From: MGNI01 sp964353875
GTDB taxonomy: Bacteria > Chloroflexota > Anaerolineae > Anaerolineales > E44-bin32
Length of the DNA stretch: 19,671 bases
Assembly: GCA_964353875.1 (NCBI GenBank)
Contig: CAYGXU010000057.1
Coordinates: 1-19,671 of the forward strand
Reading direction: 5' to 3'
Shown: positions 17,801 through 19,671 of the stretch, piece after piece
Layout of the letters: every line of letters starts with the position of its first letter
Position numbering within the stretch: the first letter of the stretch is position 1
Translations under genes and position numbers: made by a program
The notes under the pieces: generated by a model
Told to the model about the DNA's origin: nothing
The model's input: the letters and a program-made list of their open reading frames with translations, nothing else
Database searches by the model: none

Positions 17801-18739
17801 TGCATTTTGAACGATTCGTGTCTGACGATAGGTGAAGAACAATATCGCCAGACCCAGTAAAGCCGCGTAATAAGGTATATGAGCCACCCGGGGTGAATTG
17901 AAAAAAACTTTGCCTTTCGCCGCTAAGATAGCTGGGGATACGCCAAAATGGGAGAAATCCACAGTGATCTCAGCATCGATCCGCTGGTCATTCTGCTCTG
18001 GGAATCGCAGCCATAGGAGTTGGTGCAGTGGAAGGCCATCCGCGCCAACATATAACTCACCACTGCCTGTCATTTCCGCGTAGACACTCGGTATTTCCAG
18101 GGTCACCCCAGGGGGAAGCTCTCCTTGGGCACTGAGATGCGCCTGCAGTTGGTCACGGACGAAGGCCGCAAAGCGTGGGCCGTCCACGATGAAGCGGTAG
18201 CGTATGAAAGAGACGCCAGCGCGAGTCTCCTCCCCCAGGCATGTGATATCCGTTGCCGCGTTCAGGAAGGCCATGTAGTCGCCTTGCGGAGCAAAAGAGC
18301 CTGTCAAATCGCCGACTTCTTCCCAATCCCCCTCACCACGGCGGATGTAGGACCGATCGCCTTCCACCTTGACCTGGACACCATCCTGGGCGTTGAGCAC
18401 ACTGCCCCCTTGGGACCAAAGCGTAAAACTCATCTCCTCTTTACGCAGATCTGTCTGTCCTTCAAGGTGCATGGCTTCCTGGCGACTTCTACGTCCGGCG
18501 TTGAGGATTGTCGCAGTGGGAATAGTTCGCTGTAAGACATCGGCGCTGAAGTCATAGGAACCCGCTTTGCGTGCTTGTTCCCAAGCAGCCTGAACCTGTT
18601 GGCGCGCATCCAGGGACTTTTTGACCGTGGATACTGCAGGCAAGGAATTCAAATCGCAGGTCAGAGCCAAAAGCATGATGCTGAGCAAGAGAAAGCGTCG
18701 GAAAAATGGACCGCGGGATGGAGAACTTTTCGGCTTCAT
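2402..18739 (-). CDS. Giant secreted or surface mosaic protein (LppX-like, TSP3-like, FG-GAP, PKD, Ig-like, DOMON-like, DUF11-like modules)
   Basis: A single uninterrupted frame of 5,445 residues. The start ATG is supported by GGGAGG five nt upstream and by an immediate signal peptide (basic start, hydrophobic residues about 16-28). Domains in order: LppX/LolA-like (about 38-280); two-helix membrane hairpin (285-330); TSP3-like repeats (426-531); beta-rich region; hydrophobic segment (1044-1263); second TSP3-like block (1473-1598); 14 FG-GAP units (1790-2521); propeller-like stretch to about 2884; Ig-like domains; four PKD-like domains (3310-3683); Ig-like domains; DOMON/CBM9-like (4047-4230); DUF11-like (about 4327-4409); Ig-like domains; second PKD-like cluster (4715-5297); helical C-terminal cap. 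Modules of these families act in adhesion, carbohydrate or protein binding, and calcium-stabilised extracellular stalks. No catalytic site is evident. Likely role: a very large cell-surface adhesin or matrix protein (inference). No LPXTG, PEP-CTERM or other sorting signal is seen at the C-terminus. It probably forms its own transcription unit. That it is one intact gene is firm; function is unknown. Confidence 0.93.
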   Translation of the reverse strand: MKPKSSPSRGPFFRRFLLLSIMLLALTCDLNSLPAVSTVKKSLDARQQVQAAWEQARKAGSYDFSADVLQRTIPTATILNAGRRSRQEAMHLEGQTDLRKEEMSFTLWSQGGSVLNAQDGVQVKVEGDRSYIRRGEGDWEEVGDLTGSFAPQGDYMAFLNAATDITCLGEETRAGVSFIRYRFIVDGPRFAAFVRDQLQAHLSAQGELPPGVTLEIPSVYAEMTGSGELYVGADGLPLHQLLWLRFPEQNDQRIDAEITVDFSHFGVSPAILAAKGKVFFNSPRVAHIPYYAALLGLAILFFTYRQTRIVQNALALVLIFSMVLTPLLQSSQVAAFSERQAEQVYMEEERQGELQKAQELQDMILGDPFDPQADPLAAAQGGMSSKPLPPILPSKGFSVPSMLQSIAQGSTICDLQSGSITASSGNDTDEDGLTDDQECILGTDPEAIDSDADTIPDGDEVRGFDYDGKHWYGDPLSLDSNGDGLPDALEWWVAFEGDVPGDTDGDGVPDLFDDDNDGDGVRDELDLSPFQASDSTFTRLDPLSLVIDGLQEGMPTFVEFQLRPSHPDQLWYAFNVFDWPYDDQAQMQDVDGATFASATGAGDLAGDNGDLRLVPMLEIRITGDNDNLPPSEQRQVNVKGEQILDPEGNPVTRTVYPDLEPYGIFVTPSNKGLTAYAPLQLVIDPLSGERLAFAGKMLYSPDVDWGNAQTVRLVWLLQALVDNVCVEVDDAGRCTSRINNQEQVIHSYYEDWSLTGLGVREARGSDLAILYEDPADDTDVEDDAGLIGLASVLDRTFLAGVDKDNDGQRDYVLIPPSGSSSKSLEELLTDWDLPDYLRIQSHSYDTPDQAMVSTISETSAQILDTAFSGYETANPTLLFAREDRSRRINLDQRCDEQMDVECDVSPVNWIGQKLTLSMAERNEEIDASLAWAPYQYRNGAWQAMPFEAYTAQLAARYQDADGPAEASPESIVDLMAVHAYYLTLYSGISNHVQSGARIIPSNEPSLTDQQFADELLSHLYGTGSSLQTTAEFTLSIVSPGVSGNKLAAHLFTISATRTAILREAGDITASLQATKFSAIAKISFGLTALGVASNIAAGTVPGEIAPRVLNILTGSIDTILVTLDVVEYSLSIANSLRTAAKEGLSKVGALGEALSGKAAGLKGSAIGLIISGVIIWGFFTGQVIDQGLEAGSPQYNFAVAYAVAATVVAVLCFLIGLDPVGAVLLTIVALVDSIAAIICAAGGDCFSILGSFTELLTGLFYDYAGGVTVEISSISQGGSSKDLVEPELGFQAGNILILRSTISTEIKNTKPSDDFRESVAFHYYDDYWNANKLDWTAISYAFNILPPDPVGYGWSTELDQVLEYPSYPPESPPSTLKLYRGSRDDQAIGNAPLQAGINSRPAIQMNIRYVMPGVECERILFVTDCDNTQFPGSSSDTIDVVLDVFPASLDGFYLLGARDAGLRWDSRFSLQRDYDGDGLISRAYGGIDPNDFKWDSDGDGLSDLYEFRLREQGVPVFAGDDNSDGDDLLDGEEIRLGTNPYRSDSDGDGLLDHEEVLGWEFRLGPDLVTWVTSDPLLADTDGDGMSDAAERDLHRSDPIRFPYSPRVFNPQPVALYTNFEGDVVWLKGQAFAEPGDDVVYSTRLINNLDEAFFASGSLTTTVDPENAAQSTPQEYALDAFGGAEQAFSTGLTIPTSGESQQVTLTNDVLVQLPPGQPGSVYLKRLNEYQWTAVDDNARSDLALLSEAEYASNVVAIADGEFGLNLLTEVAFTESGTRPVEETIALDSYAVQMVWEDTRAVAVGDIDGDGDPDVITGNANQPHRLYRNHGDGRDWTGSLLPGEARDTRAVALGDLDGDGDLDLVVGNYGQPNQIYWNLVEGRTWAISQVGDEADDTTSLALGDVDGDGDLDVVAGNYGQRNRLYLNNGDGSSWTVSDIGEEEENTTSIALGKIDCNDSIDLVVGNDGQINRLYQNDGNGSLSGAYEIPGDGVIEHTLAIALGDINGDGRPEVVVGNAGESIRVYRNPFIGDGCSELPGYWYDLATPGDSSDINALAIRDLDRDGDLDIVAGSRIDQQVIKYFNAGAGTGWSSKLVTSIAPLNSLGIADIDADGDPDLVIGNGPGRANFVFLNGGIGYSFDPSDGSAISADAQRTFSVDVGDIDRDGDLDIIAGNLQAANRVYWNDGRGQFTGSAWWGSSNTRAVVWASNVYFGQGGIVEGNAGQPNRVYIPTKYESGWQIGPGYNITDDAHNTVAIAAGDVDGDYFHSADVVAGNYNQPNFVYYSWPTYQGYPTWSRQEISTEANATQALALGDVDGDGDLDLVEGNNGINRVYINNGRSSPWTGLNLTGDSYDTRSIALGDVDGDGDLDVVAGNYGYFYDENGVRQDAPDRLYLNAGQGKRWIGSNITRSGDTGKTTTISLADIDSDGDLDVVVGEVGLNADGSTWLYPSGIYYNGESDDYAWFRFWDNGDYVHSLTWVRNQKIIDKPQDIALGDMDRDGDLDWVVGIDGHPNLLFKDLNIDTMISLDRFPSSRIASIYQGDNSAAVDLACNLAGRCLVAWQRFENNGTFRVIAALVHPDGTFGTSFPLEETYFVVNESFETVAVVTDGTNFLVAWSAEDQLYTRVVNENGEPGSAWVMAALNPNEQYLGRLLSQDRNVYEAKFDLTYAGEEGGVSQYVLIWRDHVGSRPIVKSMVLTPDGPMPEKVIFMGEPGEKLNFTQISYDPSGQQGGMLSYRLQPTDETTEFKIQSLPLDEHTSCEAALGASSEYPHVRGTLDLAFDPASGTWMLIYLIQTGGGDEYSTFVQAYDSDCTPVGLPENYVLDYVHFLDLACGAGECAFTSLAKADVWQLFLNRFQLETNPTPQGELTQQKVDHIWIDDDIPAVEVSEATIILPALAEASVFTLSGTASDPTSGISRVQVKQGDGNWVTVSGLEAWAHNVEITANFGTYNLSIRSEDLLGHWSEEILVVIQVVSPPELNSPIQQGQVWNLREDSEGRRVLAGIHGGAVGRGAGISSVEVRVSPHGIGWLPTDIEGGNWSIDYPLLDFDENAQYIDDLSGEYTIQVRATDGLGGMTSAANYLARLVIVDVAEPVSDLTTIDGNDPSEVLTLSQAGALSGTFSDASAVRVSFTNIQSDPLDFNWLPAEIDSPSGTWTFNVDAAQIPEGFYQIDVSAADGAGELLQDEGTWGQWRGMVDLHAPVVEVTVRSEGVGSTARAHYQLTATDLNLDEGSIDFPPCDGIGVVERETYVDDWYLEHSGDPARLFRLVHTCTLPGFPDEAAEPDRVLVSDTLGHVAEGSVPHHPSPVENTQATLNLGPDVSMDEGSAFSASGSFADPGGAETWTGSVDYGDGWGPQALELHPNSTFDLSHVYEENGIYTVTVELANGSGEVIQDKLTVTVQNVAPSVEAGEDAAVEIGTSFVGSGSFSDPGKLDTWTATVDYGDGSGEQTLELNPDQTFSLSHLYTGVGTYTVTITVTDDDGGSGDDTVLVTVVSASPSVDAGSDAIVDEGSTFTSLGSFFDPGGTETWTGTVDYGDGSEVQPLDLNPDATFELNHLYKDDGTYAVTVILTRESESISDDLTVTVQNVAPSVEVGLDVAIEPGDTFSGSGSFSDPGTLDSWTATVDYGDGSDLVALDLNPDQTFELRHLYPDVGEFTVTVTIIDDDGGQGVDSLTVTVQSGSSSMEMGNGQVVFQGGSGSLFLSSFHRFPAPSISNKGISFVSLGLVANNDPVVLDVAIFHPQNGSALIVTEPVAVRGGAYAIEMLRSLTLTANGMEVGVVEWVEEDAIPDTPWTLSWMPEAPGTYELQAEVLDWAGNRLQTGPVKVTLALEDQAPNISIDARPFNYQDLGNTNVIPLAGQATSPVGVSSVMVSIDGGSPQPALLTSVDHERATWQFSWPLADEAGVLEKDYLVTAIVKDALGRQAEASETIPVDVVLPQPVAVSLFANDESQPVEAGQNLRDAQALLIRWEGSDDTDLYGYHVGWTHDVEPAIAALAFYTDASQIHAQPVAEAQVYYAHVGVEDGAGNIAWITKGPVYVDGANTPDYITDLNYYGWMESGCSLIGVDRQVNRSAPPMAAFNAVQRLYASWDQGALHLTWTGANWDWDGDLFIYLDTSAGGAGDAFNPYGSGQPSIGMPSGLLADYVVWVEDGSRARLLRWTGSDWTSAMELGESLFQLNTNRSQPHTDILLPLDLLGEPTTLGLVAFASEEDALRLWAAMPDENPHSSSLVISDLAAGLEVAGFELTQDYFWHDLGSGQCPNAGQFTDSDLQMRLSTDPGAIVVNYLEDDWLALGPGTSPDADHDGILEVALPVDQVPGWLGEGDTISYTIRYANHGSQTATDVQVHLRALGALMIPGSETIFLGDISPEGTGSVHFTAQIVENGAGSAELQAVITDATHGEFNWLWALHLVDRDPPSSLVIRAPREYERSGQVIVNGTAQDASGLSEVKVAVDGMSACTDSSPQDGTWSCIWDVPAVADGVRYDLSAVATDTFGNQSDATTVSVIVDNTPPEVVELNPATLEALADGVLIPGEFVLRGTVEDNLQATAVRLCFTLDAVYSCTDVDAGTEGGWVYTITPFEADGEIEMLEIYGRDAAGNLSTAPLITLEYQIDNMGPKVEVLSRKSIVSLGADPVPILTGTARDGSGVGELLASLQSPSGMQWIHADRTADAWRVTPPVDQLGVHTLRLYARDGVGNLRGAGPYQFIVVEGEFTLVVEAGPDQVTEPGLLVSLPPATFYDSDPDRRHEAEVDWGDGTTQAVTPAESNGAGTISGSHNYAQAGDYEVEVCVRVIGEQIQACDSFHVTVQSKGITVEVDVTQPASEGSPVTLTVSFKAQGTIAPYRVSIDWGDGSPVEEVIINQNHGSGTVTVEHTYADDGDYELSVTLRSEDGAQSSTGFTITVDNVAPSVTLVGPTSVDEGQRVRYSYTSSDPSADTFTLNMESCGSGELSNSSFDGSTGGGSFDCTFANESAPVEVSVAIADDDGGSGTSSLVVTVNDLSPTAAFSWTPVSPIEGLPVQFTDESISDPDEIIEWAWDFAGLGAGAEQSPSFTFSDEGQFEVCLLVMDEDGSSDAICHMVTVINVAPVVEAGEDRMISEGEGITLDATTFRDSGNLDAHTATIDWGDGSPEEVGYVHEPQPGEDGRVEGSHVYGDNGTFTVTISVCDEVACGEDTFEVSANNLLPVLELDTTGMVSFAGGDAFFGRKGVLQTHEAWAIDPGSDDLIFDWSFGVSHTYFNDGVGPDPFPSTSGVFPFQAIDTAEVTCDAPGIHTMAVDVRDDDGGMDSESFLKVATGDEEWIRSRVYWLKQYSGKGKPQIDEATLQAYLDIVNFASRIFSEKVPASTIEEAQQVLKFSHRGIPGLVEAYLLVGWLNFASGAIDWDQPIYTHWKCGESTTYHELLYQVESLWLMRSATGFDIVLVKGFLLLKNLESAKMPGFCK
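2850..4599 (-). repeat. Second cluster of PKD-like domains (residues about 4715-5297)
   Basis: PKD-type cores are visible as VDWGDG (near 4750), IDWGDG (near 4850), WAWDFAG (near 5030) and IDWGDG (near 5130). A last degenerate unit carries FDWSFG (near 5240). Between the second and third lies an Ig-like module with a Cys pair and no WGDG. Repeats end in VTVxNVAPxVxAG-type linkers. Unlike the first block, these are not near-identical copies, so this cluster is older or under different selection. Confidence 0.75.
4600..5800 (-). other. DUF11-like domain followed by three Ig-like domains (residues about 4314-4714)
   Basis: A DUF11/CARDB-like module (GDTISYTIRYANHGSQTATD, ending near residue 4409) follows a short Asp-rich linker, DADHDGILE. 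Then come three bacterial Ig-like modules, each opening with an INGTAQDASGLSEVKV- or LRGTVEDNLQATAVRL-type strand and ending in YGRDAAGNLS or YARDGVGNLRG. These are recurrent extracellular spacer modules. Confidence 0.65.
6050..6601 (-). other. DOMON/CBM9-like beta-sandwich in the giant protein (residues about 4047-4230)
   Basis: The segment holds LYASWDQGALHLTW, then WDWDGDLFIYLDTSAGGA, a conserved tryptophan and acidic motif, then LLRWTGSDW and a C-terminal LGLVAFASEEDALRLWAAMP. This order matches the DOMON/CBM9-like (also glucodextranase C-terminal-like) fold, which in other proteins binds sugars or haem. I see no haem-ligating Met/His pair, so carbohydrate binding is the likelier role. 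Assignment is by motif pattern only. Confidence 0.6.
6602..7690 (-). other. Ig-like and fibronectin-like linker domains (residues about 3684-4046)
   Basis: After a Ser/Gly-rich linker there are further beta-sandwich modules. They contain WTLSWMPEAPGTYELQAEV, then IPLAGQATSPVGVSSVMVSI, then a fibronectin-III-like module with YGYHVGWTHDVE and AHVGVEDGAGNIAW. They connect the first PKD block to the DOMON/CBM9-like domain. Individual family calls are uncertain. Confidence 0.55.
7691..8812 (-). repeat. Four PKD-like domains in an ABAB tandem duplication (residues 3310-3683)
   Basis: Four consecutive domains of about 92 residues each carry the PKD-type core DYGDG, a HxY strand and a TVTV ending. 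Domains 1 and 3 share DPGGxETWTG and a following NVAPSVE linker. Domains 2 and 4 share SDPGxLDxWTATVDYGDG, LNPDQTF and DDDGG. The AB pair was therefore probably duplicated as a two-domain unit of about 550 nt. PKD domains are extracellular spacer or binding modules. Confidence 0.88.
8813..10087 (-). other. Bacterial Ig-like domains before the first PKD block (residues about 2885-3309)
   Basis: Several beta-sandwich modules carry bacterial Ig-like signatures: FTLSGTASDPTSGISRVQV, then a W strand and YTIQVRATDGLGGMTS-type endings, repeated about four times. The last one, near residues 3200-3300, is more divergent and holds a Cys pair (CDGIG and HTCTLPG). These modules usually act as spacers in surface adhesins. 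Confidence 0.65.
10088..11176 (-). other. Beta-propeller-like stretch without calcium loops (residues about 2522-2884)
   Basis: This part shows repeated short strands with LVAW, VLIWRD and LIYLIQ-type cores, each followed by a turn and a strand such as TRVVNENGEP or VQAYDSDCTPVG. That pattern is typical of non-calcium beta-propeller blades in bacterial secreted proteins. About six to seven blades could be accommodated. The family is not certain, and no FG-GAP Asp loops are present here. It directly follows the FG-GAP array. Confidence 0.4.
11177..13372 (-). repeat. Fourteen FG-GAP/VCBS-type repeats (residues 1790-2521)
   Basis: Units of about 45-70 residues follow the pattern aLGDvDGDGDlDvvvGN, then a short strand and an N/LYxNxGxG segment. 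Fourteen units can be counted. Their calcium loops lie near plus-strand positions 13320, 13160, 13020, 12870, 12730, 12550, 12410, 12250, 12090, 11950, 11790, 11640, 11460 and 11240. Unit 4 (GKIDCNDSIDLVVGN) and unit 10 (GDVDGDYFHSADVVAGN) are irregular, and unit 9 has lost its Asp loop. FG-GAP units of integrin alpha type build seven-bladed beta-propellers with one unit per blade, so fourteen units suit two propellers. Ligand binding is the usual role. Confidence 0.88.
13946..14323 (-). repeat. Thrombospondin type 3-like calcium-loop repeats, block 2 (residues 1473-1598)
   Basis: A second set of Asp loops: DYDGDGLI, DSDGDGLSDLYE, DNSDGDDLLDGEE, DSDGDGLLDHEE and DTDGDGMSDAAE. They are linked by the LGTNPYRSDSDGDG type of connector common in bacterial TSP3 regions. 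Together with block 1 it brackets the hydrophobic segment. Binding of calcium is expected from the family. Confidence 0.85.
14951..15610 (-). other. Hydrophobic, helix-rich segment inside the giant protein (residues 1044-1263)
   Basis: About 220 residues contrast sharply with the acidic beta-rich modules on both sides. Several stretches are long and hydrophobic enough to enter a membrane: GSAIGLIISGVIIWGFF (about 1164-1180) and two adjacent helices around AVAATVVAVLCFLIGL and GAVLLTIVALVDSIAAIICA (about 1196-1240). More amphipathic helices precede them (1060-1160). Two Cys lie close together (CAAGGDC). Similar hydrophobic blocks occur in membrane-inserting toxins and tape-measure proteins, but no such family is recognised here. 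It could be a pore or insertion device, a second membrane anchor, or a buried helical bundle. Confidence 0.7.
17147..17464 (-). repeat. Thrombospondin type 3-like calcium-loop repeats, block 1 (residues 426-531)
   Basis: Successive Asp-rich loops of the type DxDxDGxxD are visible, including DTDEDGLTDDQE, DSNGDGLPDALE, DTDGDGVPDLFDDD and DNDGDGVRDELD. Each typically coordinates calcium in TSP3-type stalks. The block directly follows the membrane hairpin and a Pro/Gln-rich linker, so it probably forms the stem that lifts the rest of the protein from the membrane. Confidence 0.85.
17746..17887 (-). other. Two-helix membrane hairpin of the giant protein
   Basis: Two hydrophobic segments of membrane-spanning length lie at residues about 286-303 (core AALLGLAILFF) and about 311-330 (core ALALVLIFSMVLTPLL). 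They are joined by a short basic loop (RQTR). By the positive-inside rule the loop is cytoplasmic. The N-terminal domain and the roughly 5,100 residues that follow would then both lie outside the membrane. This would anchor the protein near its N-terminus and explain the absence of a C-terminal anchor. The topology is inferred. Confidence 0.6.
17901..18739 (-). other. N-terminal signal peptide and LppX/LolA-like domain of the giant protein
   Basis: Residues 1-30 form a signal peptide: basic start (RRF at 14-16), then a Leu-rich core. A Cys follows (ALTC), but the residues before it do not make a canonical lipobox, so a lipoprotein is not well supported. Residues about 38-280 form a beta-rich domain with the pattern of the LppX/LolA lipoprotein-carrier fold. 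Signs are alternating strands, a GSFAPQGDYMAFLNAA segment and a near-C-terminal MTGSGELYVGADGLPLHQL segment, in which a modelled sugar- or lipid-binding sheet would end. I recall very similar N-termini on other giant Chloroflexota proteins, from memory only. In this fold the half-barrel holds a lipid; whether this copy binds one is unknown. Confidence 0.6.
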
Positions 18740-18760
18740 CTTGGCCTCCCGGAAGGCAAG
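18740..18760 (-). promoter_or_regulatory. Ribosome binding site of the giant gene within a hairpin
   Basis: The Shine-Dalgarno GGGAGG (18745-18750) sits 5 nt before the ATG and decides the start. The same bases form the 3' half of a stem: CTTG (18757-18760) pairs with CAAG (18740-18743), and CCT pairs with AGG of the Shine-Dalgarno, with a single bulged C. The loop is about 6 nt. The hairpin would hide the site and lower or regulate translation of this very long message. The base pairing is visible; regulation is inferred. Confidence 0.55.
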
Positions 18761-19286
18761 AAAAGGAAATGGAAGACAATGTTCAGCTGAGAGAGCTTCA
18801 GACCAGTTCAGGGCGAACGAGCATAGTGCTGCAATACCCTTCCCAGGAAAGCGACATCATTCTTCATAGGGGGACAATGGCGGCTAGAGAATGTAAGGCG
18901 GAGTGTGCCGTGCTCGCTCCCATCCGCACATAGCAGGTCCCCTGGCTGGGGCATGCCAATCAAACGATATTCTAATGGAATCCGAAAGTTTTTGCACTAT
19001 CCTGTCACCAGATTCTTCGTTTAAACTCATATGTCTCTCACAAGCCGTTGTATGCGCCTGGAGAGAATATCCCCATCTAGAAAACTACACTACTCCATCA
19101 ATCTGCAGCGGACAGCAAGAATGCGATATTGACCTGGATTCATTTGAACGGGGTGGACGATGAGCCATTTGTGACATGCTCCCCTTGTTTTCGTGAGGCA
19201 AGCATCTCACTCCTCCGAAATCTCCCTTAGATGAGGGTTTTCCTGAGGCGGACCCGCAGCGTGGGCTGATGCGCTGTGCGGTCACG
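18761..19286. other. Non-coding leader region upstream of the giant gene
   Basis: This stretch has no convincing gene on either strand. A promoter candidate for the giant gene is a TAGAAT -10 box on the minus strand (18969-18974), with only a weak -35 (3 of 6) 16-17 nt further upstream. It would give a leader of about 220 nt. A small hairpin CCCC-AGCCA-GGGG follows it (near 18940-18952), without a U-tract. A second weak hairpin, CCCT/AGGG (19224-19237), about 50 nt after the small gene that ends at 19287, could act as its terminator. No riboswitch family is recognised. Confidence 0.4.
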
Positions 19287-19544
19287 TCAGGGATTGAAAA
19301 ACACCCGGTATTCATAGGTCTTTGACCCGTCCTCATACTCCTCCCATCCATCGTCGCGAGGGTCATTAAAATCGACCAGAGTCCTTATCAAATGCTCGCC
19401 AGGGGACCAGTTTGTCATGGCTGTGTAAACTTGCCGGCAGCAGGTCTGTGATCGTACGGAATAGAATTCGTATTGAGCAAATTGATCCAGGGGAATTTCC
19501 TGCCCGTTAAAAGTGAAAAGTAAATTTCGTAATTGTTCAGCCAT
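19287..19544 (-). CDS. Small hypothetical protein, possible C-terminal remnant of a larger secreted protein
   Basis: An 85-residue product from ATG at 19544 (a TTG five codons upstream, at 19559, is the alternative start). I do not recognise the family. The sequence looks like a real protein: Trp, Tyr and Asp/Gly-rich strands such as NWSPGEHLIRTLVDF and YEYRVFFNP resemble the final strands of an extracellular Ig-like beta-sandwich. Yet no signal peptide precedes them. It contains a Cys pair (QTCCRQ). No Shine-Dalgarno is visible before either start, but a good sigma70-like promoter lies just upstream, giving a leader of about 30 nt. The short length and missing leader suggest a truncated gene; a genuine small protein remains possible. 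Confidence 0.5.
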   Translation of the reverse strand: MAEQLRNLLFTFNGQEIPLDQFAQYEFYSVRSQTCCRQVYTAMTNWSPGEHLIRTLVDFNDPRDDGWEEYEDGSKTYEYRVFFNP

Positions 19545-19582
19545 CTGAGTCAAAAGCAATGGGATATTGGTGACATCTGATT

Positions 19583-19611
19583 CTTATAATGAGTCGATAA
19601 AGGATTCACAA
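19583..19611 (-). promoter_or_regulatory. Sigma70-type promoter for the small minus-strand gene
   Basis: On the minus strand: TTGTGA (19606-19611, 4 of 6 to the -35 consensus), a 17-nt spacer and TATAAG (19583-19588, 5 of 6 to the -10 consensus). Predicted start of transcription is near 19576. On the opposite strand the same bases include a perfect TATAAT (19585-19590), about 30 nt before the plus-strand ATG at 19620. I found no matching -35 for it. The two transcription units would diverge from overlapping promoters. Confidence 0.42.
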
Positions 19612-19619
19612 TTGGGCGC

Positions 19620-19671
19620 ATGAAAACGATCCACTTTCCTACTGAAGAAGATGTCCGTAAAGCCTACCGCC
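19620..19671 (+). CDS. 5' end of a plus-strand gene, truncated by the window edge (possibly a transposase)
   Basis: Only 17 codons are present: they start at the ATG at 19620 and read MKTIHFPTEEDVRKAYR before the window ends. The codons are regular and the residues look like a genuine N-terminus. A AAAGGA sequence lies about 15 nt upstream, rather far for a ribosome binding site, and a TATAAT box is at 19585-19590. From memory the N-terminus resembles the start of some IS66-type transposases, but 17 residues cannot support that. If it is a transposase, the small minus-strand ORF next door may be a gene cut by insertion. Confidence 0.4.
   Translation, partial: MKTIHFPTEEDVRKAYR

Noticed and set aside
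18652..18662. A Cys after the hydrophobic signal core, suggesting a lipoprotein
   Set aside because: The residues before it (ALT) do not fit the usual lipobox, with Leu at -3 and a small residue at -1, so lipidation is not supported.
19085..19366. A 93-codon minus-strand ORF overlapping the small gene in another frame
   Set aside because: Composition is random-looking (Ser, Arg, Pro and Cys-rich) and no promoter or ribosome binding site was seen. The 19287-19544 frame is more protein-like.

Overview
The window is dominated by one enormous minus-strand gene (2402-18739, 5,445 codons, uninterrupted) that encodes a secreted or surface-displayed mosaic protein. Around it are a few ordinary genes. 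The combination is a large secreted protein built from PKD, FG-GAP/VCBS, thrombospondin-3-like and Ig-like modules, an N-terminal domain I recall (from memory, no search) from giant Chloroflexota proteins, a flavodoxin-ferredoxin fusion, and a squalene/phytoene-synthase family enzyme. This fits an environmental bacterium, most likely Chloroflexota (Anaerolineae-like). That assignment is inference. The giant gene is moderately GC-rich and its flanks are visibly more AT-rich.

Layout: positions 69-971 (minus) encode a 300-aa squalene/phytoene-synthase family enzyme. 1077-1910 (minus) encode a 277-aa flavodoxin-like protein with two 4Fe-4S motifs, lying 105 nt upstream on the same strand, so the two may be co-transcribed. 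1911-2401 is an AT-rich intergenic stretch with a candidate promoter for that pair and a weak terminator hairpin for the giant gene. 2402-18739 is the giant gene. 18740-19286 is a non-coding leader region, with a hairpin that buries the ribosome binding site of the giant gene. 19287-19544 (minus) is a small unknown ORF with a good sigma70-type promoter. At 19620 a plus-strand gene starts and runs off the window.

Order in the giant protein: signal peptide; LppX/LolA-like lipoprotein-fold domain (about 38-280); two-helix membrane hairpin (about 285-330); Asp-rich TSP3-like repeats (426-531); beta-rich region; a strongly hydrophobic 220-residue segment (1044-1263); second TSP3-like block (1473-1598); 14 FG-GAP/VCBS units (1790-2521), enough for two seven-bladed propellers; a further beta-propeller-like stretch (about 2522-2884); Ig-like domains; four PKD-like domains in an ABAB duplication (3310-3683); more Ig-like domains; a DOMON/CBM9-like domain (about 4047-4230); a DUF11-like domain; more Ig-like domains; a second PKD-like cluster (about 4715-5297); and an alpha-helical C-terminal cap (5298-5445).

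The most unusual points are the protein's size and composite design, the buried hydrophobic segment flanked by calcium-loop repeats, the 2x7 arrangement of FG-GAP units, the ABAB PKD duplication, and the sequestered Shine-Dalgarno. I see no tRNA, rRNA, CRISPR array or complete insertion sequence.
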